A stretch of DNA of 64,000 bases, from the NCBI GenBank assembly GCA_963711255.1, contig CAVQDO010000006.1, positions 5,323 through 69,322 of the forward strand. Reading direction: 5' to 3'. The notes beneath the pieces are model-generated. The model was not told the DNA's origin, made no database searches, and saw only the letters and a program-made list of their open reading frames with translations. Origin of the DNA: GCA-2746365 sp963711255. Lineage in GTDB: Bacteria; Pseudomonadota; Gammaproteobacteria; SZUA-229. This document shows positions 35,459-45,710 of this stretch, one piece after another (within the stretch, counting starts at the first letter, position 1; the number at the start of each line of letters is the position of its first letter). Position numbers and translations under genes: made by a program.

Positions 35459-36910
35459 TCAGGCAGCAAATACTGACACACACAGCGACATTAATGCAGC
35501 AGGATAAACCCCTAAAGCCAGTATCGCCAGACCGTTAGTACTTAATGTGATCTGCATATCACGACCACAAACTAGCGGCTGCGTATCAACAGCATCATCA
35601 AAATACATAACCTTGATTACTCGCAGGTAGTAGAAGATACCAATAATCGAGAAGAATACAGCAATTATCGCCATCCACACCAGGTCAACATCAACCACTG
35701 CGGTTAACACCGCCAGTTTTGCCCAGAATCCAACCGTAGGCGGCACACCCGCCATCGACAGCATCAAAACCATCATAATAAAGGCAAACCACGGACTGCG
35801 CTGATTCAGGCCTGCAAGGTCAGTGATATTGTCAGCTTCAAAGCCCTGGCGCGCCATCAGCATAATGACACCGAAACCGCCGAGTGACATCATCGCGTAG
35901 GTAATGGTGTAGAACATCGCTGTAGAGTAACCCTCGGCAGTACCGGCAAGAATACCCAGCAAAATAAAACCAACATGTGAAATTGTTGAATACGCGAGCA
36001 TACGTTTCAGGTTAGTTTGCGCAATGGCAATAATGTTACCCACCGCCAGTGATAAAACGGATAACACGATAATCATTTGCTGCCAGTCGGCCTGCAGACC
36101 ACCCAGCGCCTCAACCATCAAACGCATAATCATGGCAAAACCGGCCAGCTTTGGCGCGGTACCGATTAAAGCCGTAACGGCAGTGGGCGAACCATGATAA
36201 ACATCCGGCATCCACATGTGAAACGGTACTGCACCCAGCTTGAATGCCAGCGCCACAACGATGAATACCAGCGCGAAAATCATACCAAGATTCTGCGCAC
36301 CGTCAGCCTCTGACGCAGCGGAAACCGAAACAGCAATTTCAGATAGCATCAGGCTGCCTGACAGGCCGTAAAGAATAGACATACCGTAAAGCAGCATGCC
36401 TGAAGCAATAGCGCCCAGTACAAAATACTTCATCGCCGCTTCCGACGCGTTGCCGTTATCACGGCTAAAGGCAACCAGTGCATACAGACAAAGCGATAAC
36501 AGTTCCAGGCCAAGGTATAACATCAGCAGGTTATTTGCTGACACCATCAGCATCATGCCGACTATGCTGAATAAACCCAGCACGTAAAATTCGCCTTTAA
36601 AGATTTTTCGATCAGCCAGGTATTCTCTTGAATAAACAAATACACCAAAACTGATGATCAAAATAAACATTTTCAGCGCATCCGCCATGGCGTCCTGCAC
36701 AAACAGATCGTTGAACGCCAGTACCCTTGTTTCGGTTTGATTCGCCATTACCAGCAACAGGGCAACTATCAGCGACAGCTGCGACAATACATAGGTAAAG
36801 TTTCTTTTTCCCTGCGGCAGGTAAACATCCACAACCAGTATCAGACAGGCCATGATCAGCAGAAAGATTTCAGGTAAAGCAATAGCTGCATTTAGTGATT
36901 CAAGTGTCAT
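35459..36910 (-). CDS. nuoN: NADH-quinone oxidoreductase subunit N
   Basis: 483 residues with about 14 membrane segments. It is one of three antiporter-like subunits of complex I that move protons. Family stretches include L-G-L-E-L-L-S-L-C-L-Y-A-L-V, F-H-M-W-M-P-D-V-Y-H-G-S-P-T and K-R-M-L-A-Y-S-T-I-S-H-V-G. It is the last gene of the nuo operon; about 160 bases follow before the tRNA-fMet promoter. Confidence 0.97.
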   Translation of the reverse strand: MTLESLNAAIALPEIFLLIMACLILVVDVYLPQGKRNFTYVLSQLSLIVALLLVMANQTETRVLAFNDLFVQDAMADALKMFILIISFGVFVYSREYLADRKIFKGEFYVLGLFSIVGMMLMVSANNLLMLYLGLELLSLCLYALVAFSRDNGNASEAAMKYFVLGAIASGMLLYGMSILYGLSGSLMLSEIAVSVSAASEADGAQNLGMIFALVFIVVALAFKLGAVPFHMWMPDVYHGSPTAVTALIGTAPKLAGFAMIMRLMVEALGGLQADWQQMIIVLSVLSLAVGNIIAIAQTNLKRMLAYSTISHVGFILLGILAGTAEGYSTAMFYTITYAMMSLGGFGVIMLMARQGFEADNITDLAGLNQRSPWFAFIMMVLMLSMAGVPPTVGFWAKLAVLTAVVDVDLVWMAIIAVFFSIIGIFYYLRVIKVMYFDDAVDTQPLVCGRDMQITLSTNGLAILALGVYPAALMSLCVSVFAA

Positions 36911-36960
36911 TCTTTGTTATCCAGTTTTAACCGATATAGGTTCAGTATAAATTCAGCTTG

Positions 36961-38493
36961 TTATAGTTTTGAAACAGCAATATGCTGCAGGAAATTTTCC
37001 ACACTGGCATGCATGACATCAACAACCGGTGCAGGCCATAAACCTAAAACCAGGACGGCAATCGCCAGTGTTGCCATAATGACAAACTCACGTGAATTAA
37101 GATCCTGCAAGGCACGCACACCTTCATTAGCTATCTCACCGTAGAAAACCCGCTTCACCATCCATAAGGTATAAGCCGCGCCCAGTACCAGGGTCATCGC
37201 AGCAAGGAAGGCATACCAGAAATTCGCTTTAAAGCTGGCGATAATTACCATGAATTCACCGACAAAACCCGAGGTACCCGGCAGGCCGGCATTGGACATG
37301 GCAAAGAAAACCGCGAAGGCTGCAAATATCGGCATGGTATGCACAACACCACCGTAAGCGTTAATTTCACGGGTATGCATACGGTCGTACAGGACGCCGA
37401 TCATAAGGAACATTGCACCAGATATAAAACCGTGTGAAATCATCTGGATCATGGCGCCTTCAACAGCAAGGGCTGCGCCACTGCCAATACCGCCACCCTG
37501 TGCATTGGCCGGGTTCTCCCATATCTGGAAAACCACGAACAGACCTAAGGTAACAAAACCCATGTGTGCAATCGATGAATACGCCACCAGTTTTTTCATG
37601 TCTTTCTGCACCAGCGCAACAAAGCCGATATACACCACGGCAACCAGCGACATAAAGATAATTAACCAGTCCAGCGAGCTCGATGCATCCGGTGTTATCG
37701 GCAGACTAAAACGGATGAAACCGTAGCCGCCAATTTTCAGCATGATCGCCGCCAGTATAACGGAACCGCCGGTTGGCGCTTCCACGTGTGCGTCAGGCAG
37801 CCAGGTATGCACCGGCCACATCGGAACCTTAACTGCAAAGGCCGCAAGGAAAGCGAAGAAAATCAGAATCTGCTCATTCAAGGTCAGCTTCAGCATATGC
37901 ATATCTAAAATCGCAAAGCTGCCTCCCTTGTAATACATGTAAATCAGTGCCACCAGCATGAATACCGAGCCGATGAAGGTATAAATAAAGAACTTGATAG
38001 TCGCGTAAACCCTGCGTTCACCACCCCAGACACCGATCAGAATAAACATCGGTACCAGCATTGCTTCCCAGAACACGTAGAAGAAAATAGCATCCAGCGC
38101 AGCAAACACAGCGACCATTAAACCTTCCATAATCAGGAATGCAGCTAAATATTGCGATGGCTTTTTCTTGATCACTTCCCAGCCGGCCAGTACAACCAGA
38201 ATGGTAGTAAAGGTAGTCAGGATAATTAACGGCATGGAAAAACCGTCAACACCAAAATGATAATTGATATTAAACGACGGGATCCAGGCAGCTTTCTCAA
38301 CAAATTGCATCGCTGATGTTGAAGAATCAAAGCCGGTATACAAACCTAAACTTAATACAAAGGTTGCAATCGAAATAACCAGGGATAGTACGCGCACGCC
38401 ATTAGCGTCGCCTTTATCGCCAGAAAGCAGCACAGCTATGCCGCCCAGAATGGGCAACCAGACGATCAAACTTAGTAAAGGTAAATCAGACAT
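36961..38493 (-). CDS. nuoM: NADH-quinone oxidoreductase subunit M
   Basis: 510 residues from ATG 38493, which has AGGA six bases upstream; a GTG/ATG-type extension to 38508 adds five residues and is not needed. It is an antiporter-like membrane subunit of complex I, with F-Y-V-F-W-E-A-M-L-V-P-M-F, H-T-W-L-P-D-A-H-V-E-A-P-T and K-K-L-V-A-Y-S-S-I-A-H-M-G. The Glu of F-W-E and the Lys residues in the middle helices are the family's proton-path residues. Confidence 0.97.
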   Translation of the reverse strand: MSDLPLLSLIVWLPILGGIAVLLSGDKGDANGVRVLSLVISIATFVLSLGLYTGFDSSTSAMQFVEKAAWIPSFNINYHFGVDGFSMPLIILTTFTTILVVLAGWEVIKKKPSQYLAAFLIMEGLMVAVFAALDAIFFYVFWEAMLVPMFILIGVWGGERRVYATIKFFIYTFIGSVFMLVALIYMYYKGGSFAILDMHMLKLTLNEQILIFFAFLAAFAVKVPMWPVHTWLPDAHVEAPTGGSVILAAIMLKIGGYGFIRFSLPITPDASSSLDWLIIFMSLVAVVYIGFVALVQKDMKKLVAYSSIAHMGFVTLGLFVVFQIWENPANAQGGGIGSGAALAVEGAMIQMISHGFISGAMFLMIGVLYDRMHTREINAYGGVVHTMPIFAAFAVFFAMSNAGLPGTSGFVGEFMVIIASFKANFWYAFLAAMTLVLGAAYTLWMVKRVFYGEIANEGVRALQDLNSREFVIMATLAIAVLVLGLWPAPVVDVMHASVENFLQHIAVSKL

Positions 38494-38607
38494 AGTATTC
38501 CTGCGCAATTAATGAAGATTGAAAATTGAAGAATGAAGAATCCCCCATTACCCAATCAGCATTGTTTGTCTTTAGCTTTTTATTATTCATTGTTCTTTTT
38601 CACTGCT

Positions 38608-40611
38608 TTACAGAAGCAGGCCTATGGCAAACAGCATAAGCACACCAATAATCATGGCGAATGCATAGTGATAAAGCATACCTGTTTGCGTGCGACGGGC
38701 GATACCGGCAAACCAGCCAACCAGCCTGGCAGAACCATTAACCAGTACACCATCGATAAAGCCTACATCGCCCACCTGCCATAAACGATTACCCAGTAAA
38801 CGGCTGCCACCACCGAAAACGATTGAATTAAAATCATCAAAGTAATATTTACGGTCGAGCAAGTTGAAGATAAAAATGAAACGCTGCTTCAGGCTGGTCG
38901 CTATGTCCGGCTGCTTCATGTAAATAAACCATGCTGAGAAAACGCCCAGTGCTGCCAGGTAAAATGCCGGGCCAGCAAAACTATGTTCAACAAATGCCCA
39001 GGCACCGTGGAAATGCTTACCCACTTCAGCAAGACCGATGTGATGTTCAGCGATATAAATCGCACTGCCGAAATAATCACCAAACAGCATATCGCCGATA
39101 GTAAAACCACCGATAAATACTGAAGGAATCGCCAACAGGATTAATGGCACCGTTACCACCCAGCCCGGCTCGTGCAAATGTTCTTTGGTGTGTTTATCCA
39201 TACGCTCTTTACCATGGAACACCAGGAAGAACATACGGAAAGAATAAAACGCGGTAATAAATACACCGGAGAGCACCGCCATATAGGCAAACTCGTGACC
39301 CGGAATAGTTGAATGATGTACCGCTTCAATAATGCTGTCTTTTGAAAAGAAGCCGGAAAAGCCGGGGAAACCAATCAAAGCCAGCGAACCAACCAGTGAG
39401 GTCCAGTAAGTAATCGGCAGGTATTTCTTCAGGCCGCCCATCTTGCGCATGTCCTGTTCGTGATGCATGGCAATAATCACCGAACCCGCTGCGAGGAATA
39501 ACAGCGCTTTAAAGAATGCGTGAGTCATTAGATGGAACACCGCAGCTGAATACGCCGAGGCACCCAGTGCAACCGTCATGTAACCCAGTTGCGACAGAGT
39601 CGAATAAGCAACAACACGTTTAATATCATTCTGCACGATACCGATCAGGCCCATCAGGAAGGCAGTCAGCGAACCGATGATGATGATAAAGCTGAGTGCA
39701 GCGTCAGACAGTTCAAACAGCGGTGACATGCGAGACACCATGAAAATACCGGCAGTCACCATGGTCGCCGCGTGGATCAGTGCAGAAATCGGTGTCGGGC
39801 CTTCCATTGAATCAGGCAGCCAGACATGCAGTGGAATTTGTGCTGACTTACCCATGGCACCAATAAATAACAGAATACAGATTACGCTAACCACATTCCA
39901 TTCAGAACCCGAGAAAATACTCATGGTTTGTGATGACATCGCATCCGCTTTGGCAAACACTTCGTAATAATCCAGGCTGCCGGAATACATAACGACCGCG
40001 GAAATACCCAGGATAAAACCAAAGTCACCGACACGGTTCACCAAAAACGCTTTCAGGTTTGCATACACCGCCGTTGGCCGCACCGACCAGAAACCAATCA
40101 GTAAATAAGAAACCAGGCCAACCGCTTCCCAGCCAAAGAACAGCTGCATGAAGTTATTGGACATCACCAGCATCAGCATGGAGAAAGTAAACAACGAAAT
40201 ATAACTGAAGAAGCGCTGGTAGGAATTAGTTCCGGCAAGGCTTTCTTTCGGCCAGTTATGCAGATCATCCGCCATGTAACCGATGGTGTAAATATGCACC
40301 ATCAGTGAAACGCCGGTAACCACCGACATCATCATCACGGTCAGGTTATCAATCAGGAAACCGACTTCAAAGCGAATGCCGTCTGACACCATCCATTCGT
40401 AAACTGAATGGTTATAGGCCGGGGCACCATTCCAGACATGGTGATTCAGTGCCAGCAGAGATAATACAAAAGAAGTACCAACACCTAATATGGTTACAGT
40501 ATGCGCACCTTTACGGCCGATTTGCGCACCAAAAAACCCGGCTATAATCGCACCAAAAAGTGAAGCGAGCGGAATTCCTAAATAAAGTGTGCTCATAGAC
40601 ATGTCCATCAT
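38608..40611 (-). CDS. nuoL: NADH-quinone oxidoreductase subunit L
   Basis: 667 residues. It is the distal antiporter-like subunit with the long lateral helix at the C-terminus. F-G-W-E-A-V-G-L-V-S-Y-L-L-I-G-F-W, H-V-W-L-P-D-S-M-E-G-P-T-P-I-S-A-L-I-H-A-A-T and K-R-V-V-A-Y-S-T-L-S-Q-L-G are all present. The ATG at 40611 has AAAGGA eight bases upstream and lies two bases after the nuoK stop; Met codons 2, 4 and 6 are alternatives. The gap to nuoM is 114 bp. Confidence 0.97.
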   Translation of the reverse strand: MMDMSMSTLYLGIPLASLFGAIIAGFFGAQIGRKGAHTVTILGVGTSFVLSLLALNHHVWNGAPAYNHSVYEWMVSDGIRFEVGFLIDNLTVMMMSVVTGVSLMVHIYTIGYMADDLHNWPKESLAGTNSYQRFFSYISLFTFSMLMLVMSNNFMQLFFGWEAVGLVSYLLIGFWSVRPTAVYANLKAFLVNRVGDFGFILGISAVVMYSGSLDYYEVFAKADAMSSQTMSIFSGSEWNVVSVICILLFIGAMGKSAQIPLHVWLPDSMEGPTPISALIHAATMVTAGIFMVSRMSPLFELSDAALSFIIIIGSLTAFLMGLIGIVQNDIKRVVAYSTLSQLGYMTVALGASAYSAAVFHLMTHAFFKALLFLAAGSVIIAMHHEQDMRKMGGLKKYLPITYWTSLVGSLALIGFPGFSGFFSKDSIIEAVHHSTIPGHEFAYMAVLSGVFITAFYSFRMFFLVFHGKERMDKHTKEHLHEPGWVVTVPLILLAIPSVFIGGFTIGDMLFGDYFGSAIYIAEHHIGLAEVGKHFHGAWAFVEHSFAGPAFYLAALGVFSAWFIYMKQPDIATSLKQRFIFIFNLLDRKYYFDDFNSIVFGGGSRLLGNRLWQVGDVGFIDGVLVNGSARLVGWFAGIARRTQTGMLYHYAFAMIIGVLMLFAIGLLL

Positions 40612-40613
40612 GC

Positions 40614-40931
40614 TTATCCTTTCAATGCGTCGAGTTCTTCGACATCAATCGTTCTACGGCTACGGAACAGGGTAACCAGTATCGCCAGGCCGATAGCCGC
40701 TTCAGCAGCAGCCACCGTCAGAATAAAGAAAACGAAAACCTGGCCAGCCGGATCATTCAGATAGTGCGAGAATGCAATAAAATTAATATTTGCCGCCAGC
40801 AGCATTAATTCGATACACATCAGTAACACCACGATATTTTTTCTATTGAGGAAAATCCCGGCGACACTGATAGCAAATAATATTGCTGCAAGGGTCAGGT
40901 AACTGGTTAAACCGATCATACTTGTTTCCAT
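40614..40931 (-). CDS. nuoK: NADH-quinone oxidoreductase subunit K
   Basis: 105 residues, three membrane segments. The two conserved membrane Glu residues are in C-I-E-L-M-L-L-A-A-N-I-N-F and V-A-A-A-E-A-A-I-G-L-A. Its ATG overlaps the nuoJ stop (TAATG), so translation is coupled. Confidence 0.97.
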   Translation of the reverse strand: METSMIGLTSYLTLAAILFAISVAGIFLNRKNIVVLLMCIELMLLAANINFIAFSHYLNDPAGQVFVFFILTVAAAEAAIGLAILVTLFRSRRTIDVEELDALKG

Positions 40932-41545
40932 TACTTGAGCACCTCTGAATCTGACTCAATAATTTTAAGACGGTCATTACGTTTAACTTTTATCTGGTTA
41001 GCCGGCGTCTGGTATTTAGTCTTAGGCCGTTTGCGCAGTGTTAATGTTATTGCCGCGATAATAGCGACCAGCAGAATAACTGCCGCAATTTCAAACGCCA
41101 GCACATAATCGGTATAAAGTATTTCGCCCAGTGCTTCGGTATTACTGTAATCCGCCGCATGCTTCACTGCTTTATCCAGTGACGGGATACCCATTACATC
41201 AGGACCGACAGGTCCGACCACGTAGATCATCACCGCCAGCATCAACAAGGCAAACAATATGCCAACTGGCAAATAGCCAACAAAACCTTCTCGCATTTTT
41301 GCAATATTGATATCCAGCATCATCACTACAAACAGGAACAGCACCATGACCGCACCGACATAAACCAGTACTAGTGTAATCGCTAAAAACTCCGCTTCCA
41401 GCATTAACCAGATTGCCGAGCAGCTAAAAAATGTCAACACCAGGAACAATACTGAATGCACCGGGTTTTTCGAGGCAACCACACCTAATGCTGAGGCAAT
41501 AACAACGCCGGCAAAAGCAAAAAATAAAAAATCAGTTATTGTCAT
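40931..41545 (-). CDS. nuoJ: NADH-quinone oxidoreductase subunit J
   Basis: 204 residues, five membrane segments. F-A-F-A-G-V-V-I-A-S-A-L and the conserved K-N-P-V-H-S-V-L-F-L-V-L-T-F near the N-terminus and V-Y-V-G-A-V-M-V-L-F-L-F-V-V-M-M-L-D mark the family; the latter contains the pi-bulge helix linking quinone chemistry to pumping. It lies between nuoI and nuoK in standard order. The C-terminal tail is basic. Confidence 0.96.
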   Translation of the reverse strand: MTITDFLFFAFAGVVIASALGVVASKNPVHSVLFLVLTFFSCSAIWLMLEAEFLAITLVLVYVGAVMVLFLFVVMMLDINIAKMREGFVGYLPVGILFALLMLAVMIYVVGPVGPDVMGIPSLDKAVKHAADYSNTEALGEILYTDYVLAFEIAAVILLVAIIAAITLTLRKRPKTKYQTPANQIKVKRNDRLKIIESDSEVLK

Positions 41546-41578
41546 TTTTAATTAATCCTGTTCAGCTCAGCTAGTAGA

Positions 41579-42067
41579 CTAGCGATAAGGCGCATCAGCC
41601 TGTTTATTGGCAGCAATCTCTGCTTCATATTTGTCACCGATTTCCAGCAACATTTCTTTCGTCATCACCTGTTTACCGTGCTCTTCAAAGTGATATTCGA
41701 AAATATGGGTTTCCACAATGGAATCCACCGGGCAGGCTTCTTCACAAAAGCCGCAATAAATACATTTGAATAAATCAATGTCGTAACGCGTGGTACGACG
41801 GGTACCGTCTTCACGTTCTTCGGAATCTATGGTGATTGCCAGTGCCGGACAAACCGCTTCACATAATTTACAGGCAATACAGCGCTCTTCACCATTGGCA
41901 TAGCGACGCAGTGCATGCAGCCCGCGAAAACGCGGAGACATCGGTGTTTTTTCTTCCGGGTACTGAACCGTGATTTTTGGTGCGAACAGGTATTTACCGG
42001 TAACGCTTAAGCCTTTCAGCAACTCAAAAAAGGTGAAACTCTTAATAAAATGCTTTATAGAATTCAT
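41579..42067 (-). CDS. nuoI: NADH-quinone oxidoreductase subunit I
   Basis: 162 residues from ATG 42067, preceded by AGGGG. The frame opens to 42118 but the extra 17 residues overlap the end of nuoH and are not in the family. Two 4Fe-4S ferredoxin motifs, C-I-A-C-K-L-C-E-A-V-C-P and C-I-Y-C-G-F-C-E-E-A-C-P, hold clusters N6a and N6b that pass electrons to N2 in NuoB. Confidence 0.97.
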   Translation of the reverse strand: MNSIKHFIKSFTFFELLKGLSVTGKYLFAPKITVQYPEEKTPMSPRFRGLHALRRYANGEERCIACKLCEAVCPALAITIDSEEREDGTRRTTRYDIDLFKCIYCGFCEEACPVDSIVETHIFEYHFEEHGKQVMTKEMLLEIGDKYEAEIAANKQADAPYR

Positions 42068-42077
42068 ATCGCTACCC

Positions 42078-43166
42078 CTACACTCCGCCTGCAACAGCCC
42101 ATGGGCCGACTTCAGCAACGACCATTACTGCTTCAACAAACAGCCAGACAATAGTTACCGGAATAAATACTTTCCACCCCAGGCGCATGATCTGGTCATA
42201 ACGATAACGCGGGAAGGTGGCACGGAACCAGAGGAAGCAGAAGGCAAATATGCACGCCTTGGCAAAGAACCAGAATAAACTGGTGGCACCTAACCAGTGT
42301 CCGGCTTCGACCATGCCTTCAAATGGTGACAGCCAGCCGCCAAGAAACATTAATGCGGTTAATGAAGAAATTAAAATGATATTGGCGTATTCCGCGAGGA
42401 AGAACACGGCAAATGCCATGCCTGAGTACTCGACGTGGAAACCGGCAACAATTTCTGATTCACCTTCAGCGACATCAAACGGTGCACGGTTAGTTTCCGC
42501 AACACCGGAAATAAAATAGACAAAAAACAGAGGCAGTAATGGCCAGATATACCAGCTCGATATGCCGCCCGCCTGGCCTTCAACAATGTCGCCCATGTTC
42601 AGACTACCACTCGCCATGAGTACACCAACCAGGGCAAAACCCATGGCAATTTCATAAGCAACAATTTGCGCACCAACACGCAATGAACTCAAAATAGCGT
42701 ATTTGGAATTCGACGCCCAACCGGCAATAATAACGCCGTATACACCGATAGAAGTCAGCGCCAGAACATAGAGCAAGCCGGCATTAACATCGGCCAGCAC
42801 CATGCCACGATCAAACGGAATGACCGCCCAGGCGGCAAGTGCAGGCATAATCGATAAAATCGGTGCGATCAAAAACAGAAACTTGTCCGATTTGGTTGGA
42901 ATAATTACTTCCTTGAACAGCAGTTTCATGGCATCCGCAATCGGCTGCAACCAGCCCCGGAAACCCACACGGTTAGGCCCAATACGAATCTGCATGTAGC
43001 CAATTATCTTACGCTCGGCGTAAGTGATATAGGCAACACAAAGCATCAGCGGCAATAAAATCAATATAATCTTGCCCAGGATTAAAAACAGGGTCTGCCA
43101 GTCCGCCGGAAACCAGTTCCATAGATCGAGACCGAAGGCGATCAAATTATCCATTATCTCACTCAT
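42078..43166 (-). CDS. nuoH: NADH-quinone oxidoreductase subunit H
   Basis: 362 residues, eight membrane segments. It forms part of the quinone chamber. The signatures Y-A-E-R-K-I-I-G-Y-M-Q-I-R-I-G-P-N-R-V-G and A-E-T-N-R-A-P-F-D-V-A-E-G-E-S-E-I-V-A-G-type stretch are complete. The start overlaps the nuoG stop by four bases. Confidence 0.97.
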   Translation of the reverse strand: MSEIMDNLIAFGLDLWNWFPADWQTLFLILGKIILILLPLMLCVAYITYAERKIIGYMQIRIGPNRVGFRGWLQPIADAMKLLFKEVIIPTKSDKFLFLIAPILSIMPALAAWAVIPFDRGMVLADVNAGLLYVLALTSIGVYGVIIAGWASNSKYAILSSLRVGAQIVAYEIAMGFALVGVLMASGSLNMGDIVEGQAGGISSWYIWPLLPLFFVYFISGVAETNRAPFDVAEGESEIVAGFHVEYSGMAFAVFFLAEYANIILISSLTALMFLGGWLSPFEGMVEAGHWLGATSLFWFFAKACIFAFCFLWFRATFPRYRYDQIMRLGWKVFIPVTIVWLFVEAVMVVAEVGPWAVAGGV

Positions 43167-45685
43167 GCGTTCGCTGCCTCTACCATTACCGCTTTAATTG
43201 TCACTTCATCAAATGCCGAACCGAGTATTTCATTACCTTCAACAGCCGAAGGAATCCACGCCGATGCATCAGGCACAGTATCATCAGCTACCAGGGTTAA
43301 AGTCATATTAACGTTACCCTGTTCAACCGTAACCATGCTCGCGTTGCCAAGACCCAGACGTTCAATTTCTGCACTGTTTAAACGTACACACATGGTTTGC
43401 CGGTCAACGGTTTCCTGCAGTGAAGCGGCGCGGCGAACAACGGCATCAGTGGCGTACATCGGAACATCTGAAGAACGGTGGATGCCATTTGCTGCCTTGA
43501 TCTTGATTGCTGCAACGGCTGCATGGTCAATCGCATTGGATAATTCGATAGCTTCACATTGCGAACGCAGTTCATTCTTTACATCTTGCGACGAAAGATA
43601 ATCAAAACCGTCAACATCAGAAAGATTGGCCAGTACCCGCAGTATTTTCCAGGCTGGACGGGCACCGCCTTTCGGCTCGAGCACACCCTTGAAACTTTGC
43701 CAGAAGCCTTCGGCATTCACATAGCTGCCCGAAGTTTCCATTAAGCCGGCCGCCGGTAACATAACATCAGCAAGCTGCTTCACAGAGGCAGAACTATAAG
43801 CAGAAACAGAAACCACGAAGTCCGCCTCATCTAATGTTGCCATCAGTGCTTTGGCATCAATCGCATCGGTATCCGGTTCGATATTTAACAATAAACAGGC
43901 CGCCAGTTTTTCTGAGTAAAGCTCGGCAACATTTTTTCCGCTAACAGCATCGGCAGAACCGCCCGTTCCACGGTGAGGTACCGCACCTGCCAGCCATGCA
44001 CCGGCGGCATTACAGCCATCGGTCAAATAACCAAAGCTACTGCCTGTTTCGCTTGCAATGGCTTCGGCCAGGGCGCGAAGTGCAGAAAACTGCGGATGCA
44101 TATGGGCTATATTTCCCAGTAATACGGTTGCAGATTCAGCATCGTTCAACTGTTGCGCTATCGCTGTGTGTGATGCGCCGCTATCAGCAGCTGAAACCGC
44201 AGCCGACAGGCTGGCCGGAACAACGTTACCACTTAAGCTGAAAGCAGCCGCAGCAATCGCGGCAAGCTCGGCCACCATGTTCTGTTGCGCAACCGCAATA
44301 TTATTAGCGACCGGGAAATTAAAATCGTATTCGCGTGTATTCAGAAAAGAAATCTGCGCGTTATTGTTTACCGCGGCCTTGCGTAAACGAAGATTGGCAA
44401 TCGGCTGTTCTTTACGAACGTTTGAGCCAACCAGTAAAGCAGCATTCAGCTTTTCCAGTTGTGCGATATCCTGACCCAGCCAGGGCATAACCGGCGCGAG
44501 ATCCTGGTCAGAGAAATCTGTCTGGCGCAGACGGAAATCAATATTGCCGCTGCCCAGTCCGCGCATTAGTTTTTGCGCCAAATACAGTTCTTCCAGTGTT
44601 GAATTAGCTGAAACCAGCGCCGCCATTTCAGCGTTCGCTACTTCAGCAGCTTCGGCCTCAACTGCTTCTTCTTTATCAGCATCGGCATCTGTATTTCCGT
44701 CTGCGGCTTCTTCGGCATCAGCGGCTTCCTGCTCAGCTATAAGCTGTGCAGATTTTAAATCAGCAACAGCCTTGAATTTATCAGCAACCAGTTTCAGTGC
44801 TTCATCCCAGTTGGCGGCCTGCCACTGGCCGTCACGTTTAATCATTGGCGTGGTTAAACGGTCTTCCGTGTCGACCCCTTCATAACTGAAACGGTCACGA
44901 TCGGATAACCAGACTTCGTTAATCGCCTCATTTTCGCAAGGTACAACACGAATCACTTCACCGCGTAAAGTGTGTGCATAGACATTTGAACCAATGCAAT
45001 CGTGTGCAGCAATGGTTTTATGCTGAACCATCTCCCAGGCACGGGCTGCGTAACGCGAAGGTTTTGCGGTTAATGCACCAACAGGACAAACATCGATAGC
45101 GTTACCTGACATTTCCGAATTAACACACTCATCAACAAAGGTTGAAATCAGGGCATTCTCACCACGGCCAGTCATACCCAGTTCGCGCATACCGGCAATT
45201 TCACGGCCAAAACGCACGCAACGTGTACAGTGAATACAGCGGGTCAGTTCTGTCTCAATCAGCGGACCGATATTTTTATCAAAAACAACACGCTTGGTTT
45301 CTACGTATTGCGATACGTCCTGGCCATAAGCAACAGCAACATCCTGCAGTTCACACTCACCGCCCTGGTCACAGATCGGGCAATCCAGCGGGTGATTAAT
45401 CAGCAGGAACTCCATCACTGACTTTTGCGCATCTTTGGCGTATTTTGAATGCGTATGTACGACCATGCCATCCATAACCGGTGTGGCACAGGCAGGCAAT
45501 GGCTTGGGCGCTTTTTCAACTTCGACCAGGCACATGCGGCAGTTTGCCGCGATCGCTAATTTTTTGTGGTAACAGAAACGCGGCACTTTTATGTTTTGCG
45601 CATCAGTCACTTCAATCAGCATGGCTCCCTTTGGCGCCTGCACTTCCTGACCGTCTACTGTAATTGTTACGAATTCTTCAGACAT
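43163..45685 (-). CDS. nuoG: NADH-quinone oxidoreductase subunit G
   Basis: 840 residues, slightly longer than many (about 780-800). N-terminal cluster ligands are C38, C49, C52 and C66 (2Fe-2S, N1b), H98/C102/C105/C111 (N5) and C150/C153/C156/C200 (N4). A molybdopterin-oxidoreductase-like domain follows without cofactor chemistry. Residues about 315-353 (44627-44743) are an Ala/Glu/Asp-rich low-complexity stretch between the conserved D-E-A-L-K-L-V-A-D-K-F and E-E-L-Y-L-A-Q-K-L-M-R-G-L-G parts. The four-base overlap with nuoH suggests coupled translation. Electron transfer from NuoF passes through this subunit. Confidence 0.97.
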   Translation of the reverse strand: MSEEFVTITVDGQEVQAPKGAMLIEVTDAQNIKVPRFCYHKKLAIAANCRMCLVEVEKAPKPLPACATPVMDGMVVHTHSKYAKDAQKSVMEFLLINHPLDCPICDQGGECELQDVAVAYGQDVSQYVETKRVVFDKNIGPLIETELTRCIHCTRCVRFGREIAGMRELGMTGRGENALISTFVDECVNSEMSGNAIDVCPVGALTAKPSRYAARAWEMVQHKTIAAHDCIGSNVYAHTLRGEVIRVVPCENEAINEVWLSDRDRFSYEGVDTEDRLTTPMIKRDGQWQAANWDEALKLVADKFKAVADLKSAQLIAEQEAADAEEAADGNTDADADKEEAVEAEAAEVANAEMAALVSANSTLEELYLAQKLMRGLGSGNIDFRLRQTDFSDQDLAPVMPWLGQDIAQLEKLNAALLVGSNVRKEQPIANLRLRKAAVNNNAQISFLNTREYDFNFPVANNIAVAQQNMVAELAAIAAAAFSLSGNVVPASLSAAVSAADSGASHTAIAQQLNDAESATVLLGNIAHMHPQFSALRALAEAIASETGSSFGYLTDGCNAAGAWLAGAVPHRGTGGSADAVSGKNVAELYSEKLAACLLLNIEPDTDAIDAKALMATLDEADFVVSVSAYSSASVKQLADVMLPAAGLMETSGSYVNAEGFWQSFKGVLEPKGGARPAWKILRVLANLSDVDGFDYLSSQDVKNELRSQCEAIELSNAIDHAAVAAIKIKAANGIHRSSDVPMYATDAVVRRAASLQETVDRQTMCVRLNSAEIERLGLGNASMVTVEQGNVNMTLTLVADDTVPDASAWIPSAVEGNEILGSAFDEVTIKAVMVEAANA

Positions 45686-45710
45686 AATATTTTTTTATCC
45701 GCAAATAATC

